A stretch of DNA of 64,000 nucleotides from Halichoerus grypus (lineage: Eukaryota; Chordata; Mammalia; Carnivora; Phocidae), in NCBI RefSeq assembly GCF_964656455.1, contig NC_135721.1:46135530-46199529 (forward strand), in the 5' to 3' direction. A program made the position numbers and the translations under genes. Below, in pieces: positions 11,875 to 24,827 of the stretch (positions are counted from its first letter, which is position 1; each line of letters begins with the position of its first letter). Under the pieces are notes generated by a model. The model saw nothing but the letters and a program-made list of their open reading frames with translations, searched no databases and was not told where the DNA came from.

Positions 11875-12075
11875 TTTTTTTTAATTTTTTTATTGTTATG
11901 TTAATCCCCATACATTACATCATTAGTTTTAGATGTAGTGTTCCATGATTCATTGTTTGTGCATAACACCCAGTCCTCCATGCAGAACGTGCCCTCTTTA
12001 ATACCCATCACCAGGCTAACCCATCCTCCCACCCCCCTCCCCTCTAGAACCCTCAGTTTGTTTCTGAGTCCATCG
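11875..12075 (-). mobile_element. 5'-truncated carnivore L1 3' end
   Basis: A minus-strand L1 insertion of about 200 bases: T-run, then antisense L1 3' UTR (TGTTATGTTAATCCCCATAC, TGATTCATTGTTTGTGCATA, AACACCCAGTCCTCCATGC). The 16-base duplication AATGACAAGGATTCTT is perfect at 11859-11874 and 12076-12091. It holds no coding sequence. Confidence 0.95.
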
Positions 12076-12091
12076 AATGACAAGGATTCTT

Positions 12092-14598
12092 GATGGCTCG
12101 TATACCATCCTGGACAGAGGGCGGCGCGCTCTGCGGCAACACCAGCCCTTGACGGAGAGTGGCTTCACCAGACTCCCAACACTGCTGTCCGTCAGAGCAG
12201 GGCTAGCTCTCTACGTGGTTTTGACTCAGGGCCTTCACATTAAAAATGGAGTTCTTTTCTTTGATAACTTAGTTCCTCCTAATATCCAGCCAGAGTAGAG
12301 AGGGGCTTGGCTCAATGACTTAAATTTAGGGAGGCAAGTTTTGGCCATATGAGAAATTCAAAGATTTCAATATTAAGATTCAGCTAACCAGCACAAAATT
12401 TTCTTAAAGAAGATTATATTTTACACTGGTTTAACATGTGAACCACAAACATGTCATTATATTATTTGATTTTAAAAGGCAGAAAGTCATATTTGTTTTC
12501 TTAAAAAATATCCAGAATAAAGGCTTTCAGATTTTCAACGCAAAGAAAGAGAATCGTAATCAGAACTTTAAAAATATTTTCCATTGACTTATCTGATAAG
12601 GATTAATATTTAGCTATAAATTATTTCTGAAATGTATATGATGACTTTTTCATTTCACGAATGTACAATAAATGTTATTTAATAAAACAAATGGTGGTGT
12701 GTGACTAGGTAAAATGTGTAAATTTCACAAAAGAAGGTTTCAGAAAAAGACATTCATAGGAATAAGCATCAAATGTAACTAAAATTTTCCGAGAATGAGC
12801 AGTTAAGAAACTTTATAAGAGTAATGCTACTATAATGGTGTCTATAGGTCTAAGACTCTTTGATAAACATGTAAAATGCATAGTGATTTACTTGATTTGT
12901 TACTAATATTATCATATTGGAGATGTTTAATATAATAAATGCTAGAAAAATATATAAATTATATTTTTTAGTTCTAGATGAAAAACTAAAAATGTCCTTG
13001 GATATGCATGTGTGTGTATCTTCCCTTTTTCTATGGATTTTGTTTCTACCTTGTTTCTTCCCTAGACTTCTGCATCTCTAACTAGAAATAAAAATCTTAG
13101 CTTATGTCACAAATGATTCTGGAACTTCTTATTTGGCCTTTAAAAAACTTTTAAACTGTGCTCATTTTGATTTTAACTCCTACCACTTATTTGCTTTGCA
13201 TGGTTACTGCAAAGATGAAAACACCACACTGGGTAAAATCACAATTATTAAAAGTCTGTGCACTTCTGGAAGATAGAAACAATAGAAATATATGTTGCTA
13301 GCTTTCCTATTATCAATGTTACCAAAATTATAACTGAGAGGCATAATAATTATCAAAAGAGGTGTCACTTCAGTGAAGATGAAATTCCTCCTGCAAAAGT
13401 ATTGCTCTAAAATAAAATTATTCCAAACTATGCAAAAATATGTCATCTAGACGTTTCTATATTTCATTATTTTATTACTTTTATTCATTTCTAAAATGAA
13501 GATCAGCTATGTTTTATTTTTATGATGCTTTAGTTTATCAAGCATAATATAAATTCCAAATGTTTACTAATCATATTAATATGGACCTTGCAAAGATGAA
13601 AATAGTTTAGAGCATATATTCCTGTAAGGTCATCAGTCATTTTTATGCTACAGAGAAATAATCTTCTTGGTATGTTGCCTGGGAAGTGAACTCTCTTTTA
13701 AATCATCTCAATTTAGATTTTCTCCCCCCTCCCTTTGGAATGCATTTTATATGAGCAACAGATAAATAGTAATGATTTGTGCTTTTGTTGTGCATGCAAA
13801 TCTTATATGTGACACAGAAGAAAGAATTCTAACAATTTACCACAATATATTCGGATAGATACAAATGCCAACAACAGTCTTTCTAATCTATAGACTCTGA
13901 GAAATCACTGGAAGAATAAAGGTTAGCTTAAAATAAAAAACAAAAACAAAAACAAAAAACGAAACAAACAAAAAAAAAACAAGGAAAAAAAGCTGATCTG
14001 TAATGGAACAAATCACTTTATATTGCTGGTGGGAAAGAAAAGGGAAAAGAAGTACTTCTGGAGCAATTTTGTGTGTGACAGATTCACAAATAACAAAATT
14101 ATGAAGGCTGCAGTGGAAGAAAGAGGGCATGAAAATGAATCACTTAAATGACCAAGGAAAACCCTAGAACTGTGGAAGTTATGATCCAAGAATCTTAAAC
14201 ATGTAAAGAATAATACACAGATAAAATTATAGTTTTGAAGAAAGGGAAGTCAAAGTATCAACACACCAGTTTTTGTTCTTCTGTGGCAGGAAGTTAATAT
14301 TGAAAATATTAAAAATGTTGGAAATGTTGGAAATGTTGAGCATGTTTAGTTAAAAGGCAAACTACGGGGACTCTAATCTTTGAGCTATTTCAGGACTCCC
14401 TTGCCCCCATTTGCTTCAGAGGGATTATTTTTAAGCAACTAGTATCTGGGGAAAACCTTATGGCCTTAAAGTTCTACAATATTTCCCTTTTCATTTCCCA
14501 TCCGTTATCTCTTGTTGTATCCTGTGAAAGTTAATGCATTTAACTAAAAATACCAAAAATGGCAGCAAATGTTTCATCTATCCACCTATATGTCTATA
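12092..14598. other. Unassigned sequence with a second CpG patch and simple repeats
   Basis: Near 12120-12155 there is another CpG cluster (GGGCGGCGCGCTCTGCGG). The rest is AT-rich and unassigned. Simple-sequence tracts lie at about 13935-13981 (A-runs spaced by C) and 14310-14337 (a nine-base AAATGTTGG-type unit repeated about three times). No gene is seen. Confidence 0.5.
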
Positions 14599-14788
14599 AG
14601 ACTTATTTATTTATTTTACAGAAAGAGAGTGGGGATGGGAGTGGTGGGGAGGAGCAGAGGAAGAGAGAGTCTCAAGCAGACTCTGTGCTGAGCATGGAGC
14701 CTGTCATGGGGCTCGATCTCATGACCCTGAGATCATGACCTGAGCGAAACCAAGAGTCCAGTGCTCAACTGCACCACCCAGGTGCCCC
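14599..14788 (-). repeat. CAN-SINE (minus)
   Basis: Antisense CAN-SINE: ATTTATTTATTTTA tail at left, TCTCAAGCAGACTCTGTGCT, GATCATGACCTGAGC, CACCCAGGTGCCCC head at right. Target duplications are not clear, so the insertion is probably older. Confidence 0.92.
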
Positions 14789-14929
14789 GTCTTACTGTCT
14801 ATTGATAGAAATATCTGGAATGCTGTTAAACAAATGTTAATAATTCCTATTTATGGCTTATAGTTACCCTTCATATTTTTGACCATTCTTATATCTATCA
14901 ACTGTGAAACCATAGCCCTATTTATTTCT

Positions 14930-14970
14930 ATTATTCTATTCTATTCTATTCTATTCTATTTATTCTATTA
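14930..14970. repeat. (TTCTA)n microsatellite
   Basis: Pentamer TTCTA repeated about seven times with small interruptions. Confidence 0.9.
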
Positions 14971-17869
14971 TTATTTTTGCCACATTTAAATCTTATTTGA
15001 ATACCATGCTTAAGACAAGATGTGATAAAATTTAGTAATAGTTTTGTTAGATCTTACTGGGCTCCAACTTGAAATTTCAAGCAAGTTCAATTCCTCATTT
15101 ATCACTAAGGAATCCAGGAAAATAAAACAAAATTGATTAAAACTGTAATCATTCCAACAAGTACAAATTAATAAACTGAGGAACATTACAAAAGGTATCA
15201 GAAACAAGTTTAAATAGCAAATAATTATAGTTGTAAGATCTAGAAAAATGAATAGGATAAAAATGACCATTTTCTCTCTTCTTTCTTAAACAGTGTCCAT
15301 ACCAGTGGTATTTTTTTGAAGTGCCCCTTTTTCAGTGTTAGAAAATAAATCTAATATTTCTAAGCTACCTTTAGAGTGACAATGAAAAGATAATATTCAA
15401 GAAACATGTGTAGTTTTATTTATCTCACATCTTTAACCACCAAGATTTCACTGACCTCAAAGAGTTTGATAAGTGATATGTTTTCTTCCATGGTTAATAC
15501 TGGGCACAAAATGTAACATGTAAGGATAAAACCACTTGTGTGTGTGTGTTTTCAATATGCCTAGCTCCTTCTGCTAGAGATAATGAGACTACCTCGGCAC
15601 AGTCTTCAGAAGCTGCTTCCAACCCCTAGTACAAGAAAGGATCTCTATGAATAGTCAGCTGAATGCATAAAAGGGCTTTGAACTCTCTGAGCTGGATTTT
15701 TTGTTGTCCTGCTCCTCTCTCCGCTGCTTCACGTTGATGTCATTCTGTGCACTTTTCAGACTATTAGAAATGTTCAGTATGCTGTGGTAGAAAGTGAATT
15801 TCACAGGCCTCAATGAACATCGCAGGGGATGACCCATGCAAATATAGTGGAAGTATCAAAAGATTCTGGGACAAGCATTTAAAAACTCTTGATAGCTGGA
15901 TGAGAAAACATTCCAGCCCTTACACCAAGCTAGGAAGGAAAGGTAGGAAGTATAAAACCAAACAGACACAAAAGGTCTTTTTCCTAAAAAGATGAAAGAA
16001 CAGGGAAAAAAAATCCTACATTAGGATACAATCAGAAATGATAAACAAGGAATAAGAGAATTTTTAGAAATATAGTAAAGAATACTATATTTACCTTCTA
16101 CAAATACTGTGCCAAACACTTTCAGCTTACATTATTTAATTTAATACCTTTTTTAATGTGCTCCCAAATTGGGAGAAGTTTAACTGAGAGTACTGACAGA
16201 CAAGATGAAGCTGCCAGAGAAGGTTAAAACAAGATCCCGCGTGCATGTTTCTGGAAGGGAGCAAGAATGATGACAGAAACTTTACATAGTTCTTTGTTCA
16301 TCCTCATAACCTTGTCCCCACACCAGTACTCGCTACACAATCGCCCTCCTCCATTCTGCTTTCTTGTTTTTGAATATTTAAGCATTATTTACTATTATCT
16401 TAGATAATTTTTCTTCTTTCCAATAGTGCTGACCTTTGATCTTTTGGCATCCCGAAGGGCTGGTTAGGAGACTTCTTCCATGAAATATAAGTGATATCCA
16501 GAAAGTGGCTTCGTGGAAAGGGTGGTGTACATTGTTGACCAAGTGGTCAAAAATCTGGTCCATTAATGGATTATAGGGCCAGGGAATGAATGCTAGGGCC
16601 TTTCCCTGAGAAACAACATTCTTTGTTTTATTTGGGTTTTTTGAGTGAGCAAGACTTAAAATGATGGCAAGAATGCAACAGCTGTTCCATTTCTCCCTAG
16701 AACAATGCGTGTCCCTTCTCTATCAGATAAGAAAACAAGAGTGTGGGGCATCAAGGGGACTGAGCTTTCTATCAAGGTTTTCAGACCTATTTTGGCTAAT
16801 AATTTTGTAAGCTCTCTGCAGACAGAGAAAATGCAGTGTACATCTTCTTGTTTTTTTATCATAGTGCCTACAGGGCAAAGAATCAGTGCAGTGGATTCTC
16901 AAAGATAATTCTTAAATAGTGGTTTGGCTAAATTATCACATTTGAAGGATCCACACACAGAACATTCAAACAGCAAAGCTTTTAGTATTATTTTTGTCTT
17001 CAGTTTTATTTTAAAAGTCCACTATGATAATCTGAAAAAAAAAAAAAAAAGAAAAAAGAAAGGAAAGAAGAAAAGCAAAGCTATACTTGAGCCAGAGTGG
17101 GAAGAAGTAAATTTAAGTGTGTTAAAAACTACAACAGAATTTTATGTGATCCATCTTTTGTTCCTAGTGTCCAACAACCTCTGATAATGCAGCCATTAAT
17201 TGAGTTCTGATATGTATTTCTAAACTGATATGCATTTCTAAATTAAGGAAATTTCTAAGCTAAGAGAACCTAGACATTAAATTTGAGGAATTCTTACTAA
17301 AACAGACCAACACAATTAAATATATTTATATCCTTTTCCCAACTCACAATAGGGATCACAAAGTAATGATACATTTTAGCTAAATTTCAATGCAAAAAAA
17401 AAAAAAAAGAATTTATCATCAAAAATCCATTGGCAACAGCTAGATGAACACCAGCTACCTCGTACTGGGGAGTAATAAACAAGGCTGTATAAAGAATGAA
17501 TCATGTCAGATTAATCTAATTTCCTTATATGTCAGAGTGACTTAGGAGATCAAGAAGAAGTAATAGATTAAATATATCTTGATGTTAACAAGATTTTCAA
17601 TGTTGTTCCATTTAACACCATCAATCATTAACAAACAAGGAAAAATGTGGCTGAGTCTCTCCTTATTAGATGGGTTGGCAGATATTTGGAAAATCTTTGA
17701 TATAACGTCAATGGTGGCAGGGGTGGGAGATGGGGTCACACCAAATCCCTACCCTAGTCCATGCTGTTCTAACATGAAGCAGCAGTCATTTACATAAATC
17801 AGTTGTTTTCAAAAGATGGATTTTCCTTATGTTGATAGCAGACACCAGAACCTTTTTGCTTCAATATGG
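14971..17869. other. Unassigned sequence, no gene seen
   Basis: AT-rich DNA with a short (TG)n at about 15537-15550, A-runs near 17037-17050 and 17394-17408, and an 18-base near-perfect tandem repeat at 17207-17242. About 16060-16205 could be a degraded MIR. Around 16790-16890 there is faint L2-like text. No exon is recognised. Confidence 0.45.
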
Positions 17870-18050
17870 ACTTATGAATTTAAGAAAAATGGGAGAATTA
17901 ATTTCCTTAATGTCTTCAGCTATAAAGTGAGAATATTACTAGGGCCTACTCAAAGTGTTGCTATAATAATTAAACAAAATAATCCAGGTAGAATGCTTAT
18001 CACAGAGCTTGGCATAAAAACAACACTTCAACAAATGGTGCTTTTTACAA
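17870..18050 (+). repeat. MIR fragment
   Basis: Sense-strand MIR 3' half: TTCAGCTATAAAGTGAGAAT, GTTGCTATAATAATTAAACA, GAATGCTTATCACAGAGCTT. Moderately diverged. Confidence 0.65.
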
Positions 18051-18324
18051 TTAAGGTGATTTCCATTAGTGTATAACTTGGAGGTTTTGAAGCATGCAAT
18101 TTTGTTTCTAGATATTGTATGGCATATTCTTCACACTTCATTCACTGACCACCTGATGTGAGATGGTTTGATTTTATATGGCCTGGAAAACTCAAAGAGT
18201 GGAAAAAATTCAACACATATGTACTACAAATAATAGCTCAGATTAAATTTATAAATTTAAAATAAGGTCTCCTTGTATCTAGCAAAATTAAAATGGAGTA
18301 AAAATTAATTGGAATTATAATTTT

Positions 18325-18453
18325 ATTTTATTTTATTTTTTAAAATTTTATTTTATTATGTTATGTTAATCACCATACATTACATCGTTAGTTTTTGACG
18401 TAGTGTTCCATGATTCATTGTTTGCATATAACACCCAATGCTCCATTCAATAT
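18325..18453 (-). mobile_element. Short 5'-truncated carnivore L1 3' end
   Basis: Antisense L1 3' UTR (ATGTTATGTTAATCACCATA, then GACGTAGTGTTCCATGATTC), preceded by an (ATTTT)n-like 3' tail. A 13-base duplication with one mismatch, GAATTATAATTTT / GAATTACAATTTT, lies at 18312-18324 and 18454-18466. It is only about 130 bases long and entirely noncoding. Confidence 0.9.
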
Positions 18454-18466
18454 GAATTACAATTTT

Positions 18467-19019
18467 AAACACAAATACTAAGAAAATTATGTATAGCTAT
18501 CGGGTCTACTTTTGAGGGAGCTTAACAAATCTACCTATCAGAAGTTTTCCACAGGCTTATATTTCTAGATATACATAGATTCATGCAATATTTAGTTCAA
18601 CCTTCCTTAAGCAACTCGATTATTTACTTTAATTAAAAACTCTACAATAAATAAGTTCAGAACACAACTTGTTTGAAATTAATCCACACTCAAGGAATTC
18701 TTCTTCCTGCTCAAGCCTGACTTCAACTCTGATATCTCTCTGCGGATCTCTACAATTCAAATGTAATTATTCCTGAAAGTAAAATTATTTAATATGGACT
18801 TACTTTTATAGACATAAATGTCCATTTCATTTGCCCTCTGTAGACATTCAAGCTAAAATAGCTATAAGCTTAAATATGTACATAGACTCAGTAAAACAGA
18901 ATATACAAAATTACCTTCTAAATTTTTTGCAATAAATATGTATTATTTTGCTGCTCAAAAATCAAGCCAAAAAAACTTCTCTGAAAAAGTGAGAAGGCAC
19001 TACATGGTTTACTACTGTT
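18467..19019. other. Unassigned AT-rich sequence
   Basis: No gene or named repeat is seen. Confidence 0.5.
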
Positions 19020-19420
19020 CAATATCGTAAGGCTATGTAACAAAAGACCTCCAAATTCAGTGTTTTGCAGCCGTTAGCATTTTCTTCCTGTGGGTTTGTA
19101 GGCCAACTGCTGATAAAAGCCTGGGTTCAGTTGTGCAGCTTTATGGCACTGCTTCAGGCTACAGGTCAACTGGCCTTGACTGCAAGCTGCAGCCTGGGTC
19201 TATATGCCTCTAATTCTCCTTTGGTCAATGGCTATCTGGTGCATATTTTTCTTATGACAAATTATCAAGTGTTAAATGCAACTCAGAATGAGCAACTGTA
19301 ATTTAAGCCCCTGTTAGCATCACATCCACTAACATCCCATTGACCAAAGCAAGTCACATAGCCAAGCCCAAAGTAAAAGTATGTGAAATTTCCCCATGAT
19401 GACGTGGCAAGGGTGCAGAT
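19020..19420. repeat. Probable ancient interspersed repeat
   Basis: The phrasing from GGCTATGTAACAAAAGACCTCC through CCATTGACCAAAGCAAGTCACATAGCCA is familiar from a common old mammalian MER repeat. I cannot decide between a DNA transposon and an LTR, so no name is given. Confidence 0.4.
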
Positions 19421-20334
19421 GCCGAATTTTCAAACAGGAGGGTAAAGAATTGGTACGATAATTAAATTTCTCACAGGTCTGATGAAGCCAAGATCAACTA
19501 GAGGCAATGTGGAAAAATACACAACGCTCATTGAAAGTTTTTCTATCGTTCTATGCTCCTTTATTCTGTTGGCATCAATCCTAGGATTTGGAACCACTTC
19601 TCCAGCAACAACACCCACTCTTGCTTGTTAACAATACTTGCTCTCCTTAAATGAGACTCTTAGTTGTAAACCTCTTACTGTATTGACCACCACACTGTCA
19701 CATGTTTATGTCCCATTTCTTTACATTAAGATTAGAAAACCACAGAAATGAACTCTCACTCAAGTGTTAATAACCAATTTAAAACTTCTAATACTTCGCT
19801 CAAAGATGTCAGCATTTTACCCCAAATATCTGAAATCTTAGCAACAGCCCACAGCATCAAATTAGTGTGAATGGCTTCAGGGTTGTTGGACATTTAAGGA
19901 AATGTGATGTTTAAGTGTGACCACATTCCAATTGTCTTTGCTAAATGAAGGGAGCTACAAACAATTTTGGGCTATTTACAAACATTTTGAAATATAATTA
20001 GCACACAAGTATTTCTCCAGTTATCTTCCACTGAGGATAAATTTGATAGGTTTCATTCACATGCTCAAAGGATCATGTATTTACACCCAGTTCCTTGTCA
20101 GCTACCTGTGTCTCCACCACATTCTCTCCAATTGATATGAGTTTGTCACATTAACCCAGTGTCAGTTAACACAGGGACTTTGTCAGCCCACACAATCATT
20201 TGCCAAAAAGCAGTCTGTGAAATATAGGTCTAAGTATTAGGTAGTCTCAGATTTTTTTTCCAGAAGATAATCAAGGGGAAAATGATGTAGTTGTTGACTT
20301 TACCATTATATGAACATGAAGGATATAAAATTAC
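19421..20334. other. Unassigned sequence
   Basis: AT-rich, with no gene or repeat recognised. Confidence 0.5.
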
Positions 20335-20485
20335 TGGCTTTTAATGCCAGAAAGAACCGTAGAAATCAGTTGTTCAAAATCTCTTTTCTTTCAGATGAAC
20401 AAAAAGAAATGAAGTTACTTCCTTATTAATGACAGAGCCAGGCTTGATTCCAAGTCATGTCTTCTTTCCATTATGCCAGGCTGAT
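20335..20485 (-). repeat. Ancient SINE-like fragment (MIR/MIR3-like)
   Basis: AAGAACCGTAGAAATCAGTT, CTTTCAGATGAACAAAAAG and GACAGAGCCAGGCTTGATTC follow the antisense layout of an old core SINE. Identity is low and the family is uncertain. Confidence 0.5.
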
Positions 20486-20789
20486 TGCTCATGGTCATGG
20501 TGGATAATTAGTAAAAGATAATCTATTTATAGATAATCAATATCTTTAAACTCTTATAATTATTATGAAAAGAGAGTTTCCTGAAACAGTCTTGGGATTT
20601 CAGTGGTTTAAAGAAACAAAATGAGCAAGGAACAATAAATGACCAAGACGAACTTGGTCAATGAGTTGATTGTGGCTCTAGTAAGAGTGTATCTTTATCT
20701 CAGCCCAACTCTTGCCATGAATGATCACCCTGGATAATTTTCAGGCAGAGATGATCCATACCTGACTCCTCAAAGTAGCACTGATCAGA

Positions 20790-20890
20790 TAGTAACCCAC
20801 CTCACGATTCTCATAGAGCTGTTGTCAGGAATAACTAATGATTATAGAGCATTTTAGAAAAATATGCCATATAAATACTTTACAGCCAAT
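20790..20890 (+). repeat. MIR 3' fragment
   Basis: CTCATAGAGCTGTTGTCAGG followed by ATAACTAATGATTATAGAGC matches the sense MIR segment with its GTTGTGAGGATTAAATGA pattern, diverged. Confidence 0.5.
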
Positions 20891-22103
20891 CTTGTATTCC
20901 CAATGGCTCTGTAATGTTGAGACCTAATAAGTACAATCCTTTAACCAGTCATTCTATGGCTACAATATGGGGCATTTTTGCTAGAAGTCAGTGGTTTTTC
21001 CAGTCTATATGCAAAGACAAGTATTTACTACATATTTTTATTATGTTCATTTGTTCCTTGTCAAAATTCTGAGAAGTTGGGCTTTAGGTTGAATAGCTGC
21101 TATTTAGTTTGAATAATGAATACTCACTATTACATTTTGAACATGGGCAGAATAAGCATCCACAAAAATGATATTTATTTGACGTCTCAGGGGGCTATTC
21201 ATAGCAATGGGAAGTATAAGGTAGGCTTGATGCTCTAGGTATAATTCAGCCAGCCGAGGTTTATTAAAATGAAATATTTTGCAAAAAGTCAGAATCTGGT
21301 AGGAGAAATGAACTTTAATGATTGGTGGCATCCCCAAACCACTCTCCATAGTGGCTCTACCTTATTATTTTGTAAGGCCAAAAGAAGCAGCTTAGAATAA
21401 TATATATTTTTGTCCACCTTTAACCCCTTTTAGTGGGAGCTGTGCCGTGTCTGCTGGCTGAAACATTAGCCAAATGAACCCGCTGGCAGTTTGTCTATTT
21501 CTTCTCATTACACTAATATGGAAAATTAACTAGGAAGCATGCTTTCTCTACCATTAGGCTGGTGGCACATTTATAAGGACATCATTGAGACTGTTCCTTT
21601 CATTCCATCCTCAGATTCTCTCTGGGTAGCTGCTCTCTACCCACTTATAATTTCTCTTCATTATACTGCAATATGAGACTATGGAGAGTCTTTTGTTGCA
21701 AGTGGCTATAGACATGGCTGTCGTTTTGTCCATTATTAGGTCAGTGGTGTGAGATTTGAGAACAAAGGCAATGGACAGAATAGTCGTTGGTATTAGATAT
21801 TAAAGTTACTAAATTATCCCAAAGGATCCACAGAGAGAAGAGATCATTGCCCTTGTTTTCACAGATATATGAACAGATACCAAATGACTTTTGCAAGGTC
21901 AAGAAAACCAGTGGTATGTAGAGAGAAGATTAAAACAACTTAAGTCCTTACAGCAGCATATTTTGTGAGGATAAGAGTTGCAACTCTTGTTCTCTTTCCT
22001 TTTTCCTCTGCAAATCCCCCAGGTAGAATGTGGACTGATTTTTCTTCTCCTTTAACACCAACTTATATCTTTAATATCGACTGTTTTATTTCTTCTTTAT
22101 ATG
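20891..22103. other. Unassigned sequence, one possible MIR
   Basis: Mostly AT-rich single-copy-looking DNA. About 21835-21990 (TTGTTTTCACAGATATATGA, TTTGCAAGGTCAAG) may be an antisense MIR. No gene is seen. Confidence 0.45.
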
Positions 22104-22115
22104 CTGATACTTTTT

Positions 22116-22222
22116 AAAAAATATTTTTATTTTTAAGTAATATCTATACCCAATGTGGGGCTCGAACTTATAGCCCCAAGATCAAGAGTCGCATGCTCTA
22201 CTAACTAAACCAATCAGGCACC
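22116..22222 (-). repeat. Short CAN-SINE variant (minus)
   Basis: A tRNA-derived element of about 107 bases with a TTTTTATTTTTAAGTAATATC tail, GTGGGGCTCGAACTTATAGC B-box region and ACCAATCAGGCACC head. The duplication CTGATACTTTTT flanks it at 22104-22115 and 22223-22234. It lacks the long pyrimidine and AAATAAAT region, so it is an older or shorter subtype. Confidence 0.85.
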
Positions 22223-22234
22223 CTGATACTTTTT

Positions 22235-22764
22235 TTTTTTTTTTTTGAACCGGAAAACACGCTTTTCTTTTAGCAACTTTTTTTGTAAGAGAGGGATTTA
22301 GAGAAAGCCTCCCACCATTGTTTTAAAAATATGCTAGGGGAAAAAAAGTGTGCTGGGCTTAGGCATTATTGCTTTTTCTATTTTCTTTATTCTGAAACAA
22401 ATGCATTCAATCTTTGAAAACAAGCGAGTCTCACATGTGCCCCATGAACTTCGGCCACATTCAAGATGTGGATGGTGGGAAAGATGAGAAAGTCTACAAG
22501 CCTCTGCACATCATAATTGCTCATGTCTTGCATGATATTTCTGGGGTTCCCAATATATTCCCATTTTAGGACCCAATACAACTGATACAAAATATTAAAT
22601 TACAAATTAGCTGATATTTCTTGAAGGAAAAATTTGTTTCTATTCACACAGTTTGTGCCTAACAATTCATGCCAGGGTGAGAAATAGCAAAACCCTCAGG
22701 GTAATCAGTGGAGCATAATAATGGCAGTAATGAAACTTCAAATCAGCAGATTTTACTTTGCCAG
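22235..22764. other. Unassigned sequence
   Basis: T-run next to the SINE, then AT-rich DNA without recognised features. Confidence 0.5.
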
Positions 22765-23158
22765 CCTGGATGCTGTGCCTGCTCCTTAGGGCCTGCTGTA
22801 GTTGCCTAGAACGTTCTTTCTCTAGATACATACTTAGTTCACTCACCTTCTTCAAGCCTTTTCTCAACCCCCACCCTCTTAATGAGGCCTGCTGACTGCT
22901 CTATGTAACAAAACTGCACCCTAGCCCTCCCCCCATCTCAGGCCTCATACCTCTCTAACCCTGTTCTATCCCGTCATCATATCCTGGGCATTTATCACAT
23001 TCTAACATGACATATTATTATGTTTACTTTTTATTCCCATTTCCTCCAGCTGGAATTTAATTATATGAGGGCAGGGTTCTTCATTTTGTTCTCTGACACA
23101 TCCAAAGCCTGACCAGTTCTTGGCACATGGCTAGTGTTCAATAAATATTTGCTAAAGG
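22765..23158 (+). repeat. L2 LINE 3' end
   Basis: Sense L2 text: GCCTAGAACGTTCTTTCTCT, CCTTCTTCAAGCC, ATGAGGGCAGGGTTCTTCAT, TTCTTGGCACATGGCTAGTG, TTCAATAAATATTTGCTAAA. This is the typical L2 terminal layout. It is cut on the right by the CAN-SINE insertion. Confidence 0.8.
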
Positions 23159-23174
23159 AAAAAGTGAATTTGGG

Positions 23175-23369
23175 GGAGCCTGGGTGGCTCAGTTGTTAAG
23201 CGTCTGCCTTCAGCTCAGATCATGATCCCAGGGTCCTGGGATCGAGTCCCACATCAGGCTCCCTGCTCAGTGGGAGGCCTGCTTCTCCCTCTCCCACTCC
23301 CCCTGCCTGTGTTCCCTCTCTCGCTGTGTCTCTCTCTGTCAAATAAATAAATAAAATCTTAAAAAAAAA
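23175..23369 (+). repeat. CAN-SINE with perfect 16-base TSD
   Basis: A plus-strand CAN-SINE beside the L2 terminus. AAAAAGTGAATTTGGG stands at 23159-23174 and 23370-23385. The TTGTTAAGCGTCTGCCTTCAG body belongs to the subtype with GTCTGCC rather than GACTGCC. Confidence 0.97.
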
Positions 23370-23413
23370 AAAAAGTGAATTTGGGTCTGGCTGTGCCACT
23401 ATTTTGTGACTTT

Positions 23414-23610
23414 TTAAAAAGATTTATTTATTTATTTATTTGAGAGAGAGAGAGTAGGGTGAGGGGCAGAGGGAAAGGGAGAGAGAGAATCTCAAGCCGA
23501 CTCTGTGCTGAGTGTGGAGCCTGAAACAGCCTCGATCCCATGACCCTGACATTATGACCGAAGCTGAAACCCAGTCAGACGCTTAACTGACTGAGCCACC
23601 CAGGTGCCCC
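23414..23610 (-). repeat. CAN-SINE (minus) facing the previous one
   Basis: Antisense CAN-SINE with the perfect 14-base duplication TATTTTGTGACTTT at 23400-23413 and 23611-23624. It stands only 44 bases from the plus-strand copy, forming an inverted pair that meets tail to tail. Confidence 0.97.
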
Positions 23611-24827
23611 TATTTTGTGACTTTGAGAAAGTTTTGGTTTTTTTTTTTTAACCTTTCTGTTTCTAAATCTCTCATTCATGTGCTGGCTGATCTCAAGAGA
23701 CAGGAATACATTTTGGCCTATTACTTCTAGAGGTAATTTATTTGAATATGTGAGGAAATATGCTCTATAGTATTTTTCCACGTTATAAAAATGGTAACAT
23801 TTTATATACCCAGGCCTGAACTTGTCCTTTTTTGGGGGGGGATCTTCTTATTTTTGCATTTAACAATATATCTCAGACATTATTTCTTATAAATACTTGA
23901 AGAGTTTCTTCATTTATTATAAAATATTTAATACCTAAAAAGAAAAACAATATGACGTACATAAAGTACAAAGCTTAATAAAATGAACACCTAAGACCTA
24001 CCACACAGCGTAAGAAATTGAATACTATCAGTAATTGAGATCCTCTGAGTCTCCCTCTCTGATTCCATATTTCATGATGCATACCCCTCTCCTCCAGAAG
24101 GGGAACCAGACTCCCCTGAATTTTATGTTTATATTTCCTGGCTTTTTTGCGTCAATATGTATGTATCATTCTTAAAACGACATTGATGTTTTTGACTTTA
24201 TATAAATGAAATTATAACATACATATTCTTCTGTGACTTCCTTCTTTTACATGCCATCATATTACTGAGGTTCATTAAAGTTTATGAATGTGGTGTTATT
24301 TCATTGCACAGTATTCTATTGAAAAATACAATTGTTTATCTATTCTCCTGGTTGATATATATTTGTTTTGTTTCCAGTGTTTAGCTACTTGAGCCTTGCT
24401 TCAGTTTTCACTCATATGTATGCTTCTTAGTGTCCATATGACAGACTCTCTGGGCTACATTCCTAGAAGGGAAATGTTGGGAGTTTAAGACATTCACAAC
24501 TTCAACTTTACTAACTAATGTCTGTTTTCCAAAGGTGTTATAAAACCTTATACATCCTCTGACAGGAGACAGGAAATCTCATTCCTAGAGTATGCCCTCT
24601 ATACAACTTGATGACCTTCTAATTTTTCCCAGTCTGGTTTCCATTAAATGGGATCTCAGTATGGCTTAGTATGGATTTCCTGCACATTAATGTCTCATGT
24701 ATTTTCATTGTTATTGGCCTCTCTATGTCTTCATTTGTGAAACGTCTATTGCTGTCTTTTGCTCATTTTCATTTCATTTCCTTTGTTCATTGCTTTTTTT
24801 TCTTTTTTTAAGAAAAATGTTTTAAAA

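Noticed and set aside
22667..22867. 66-codon minus-strand frame
   Set aside because: It lies largely in the L2 repeat.
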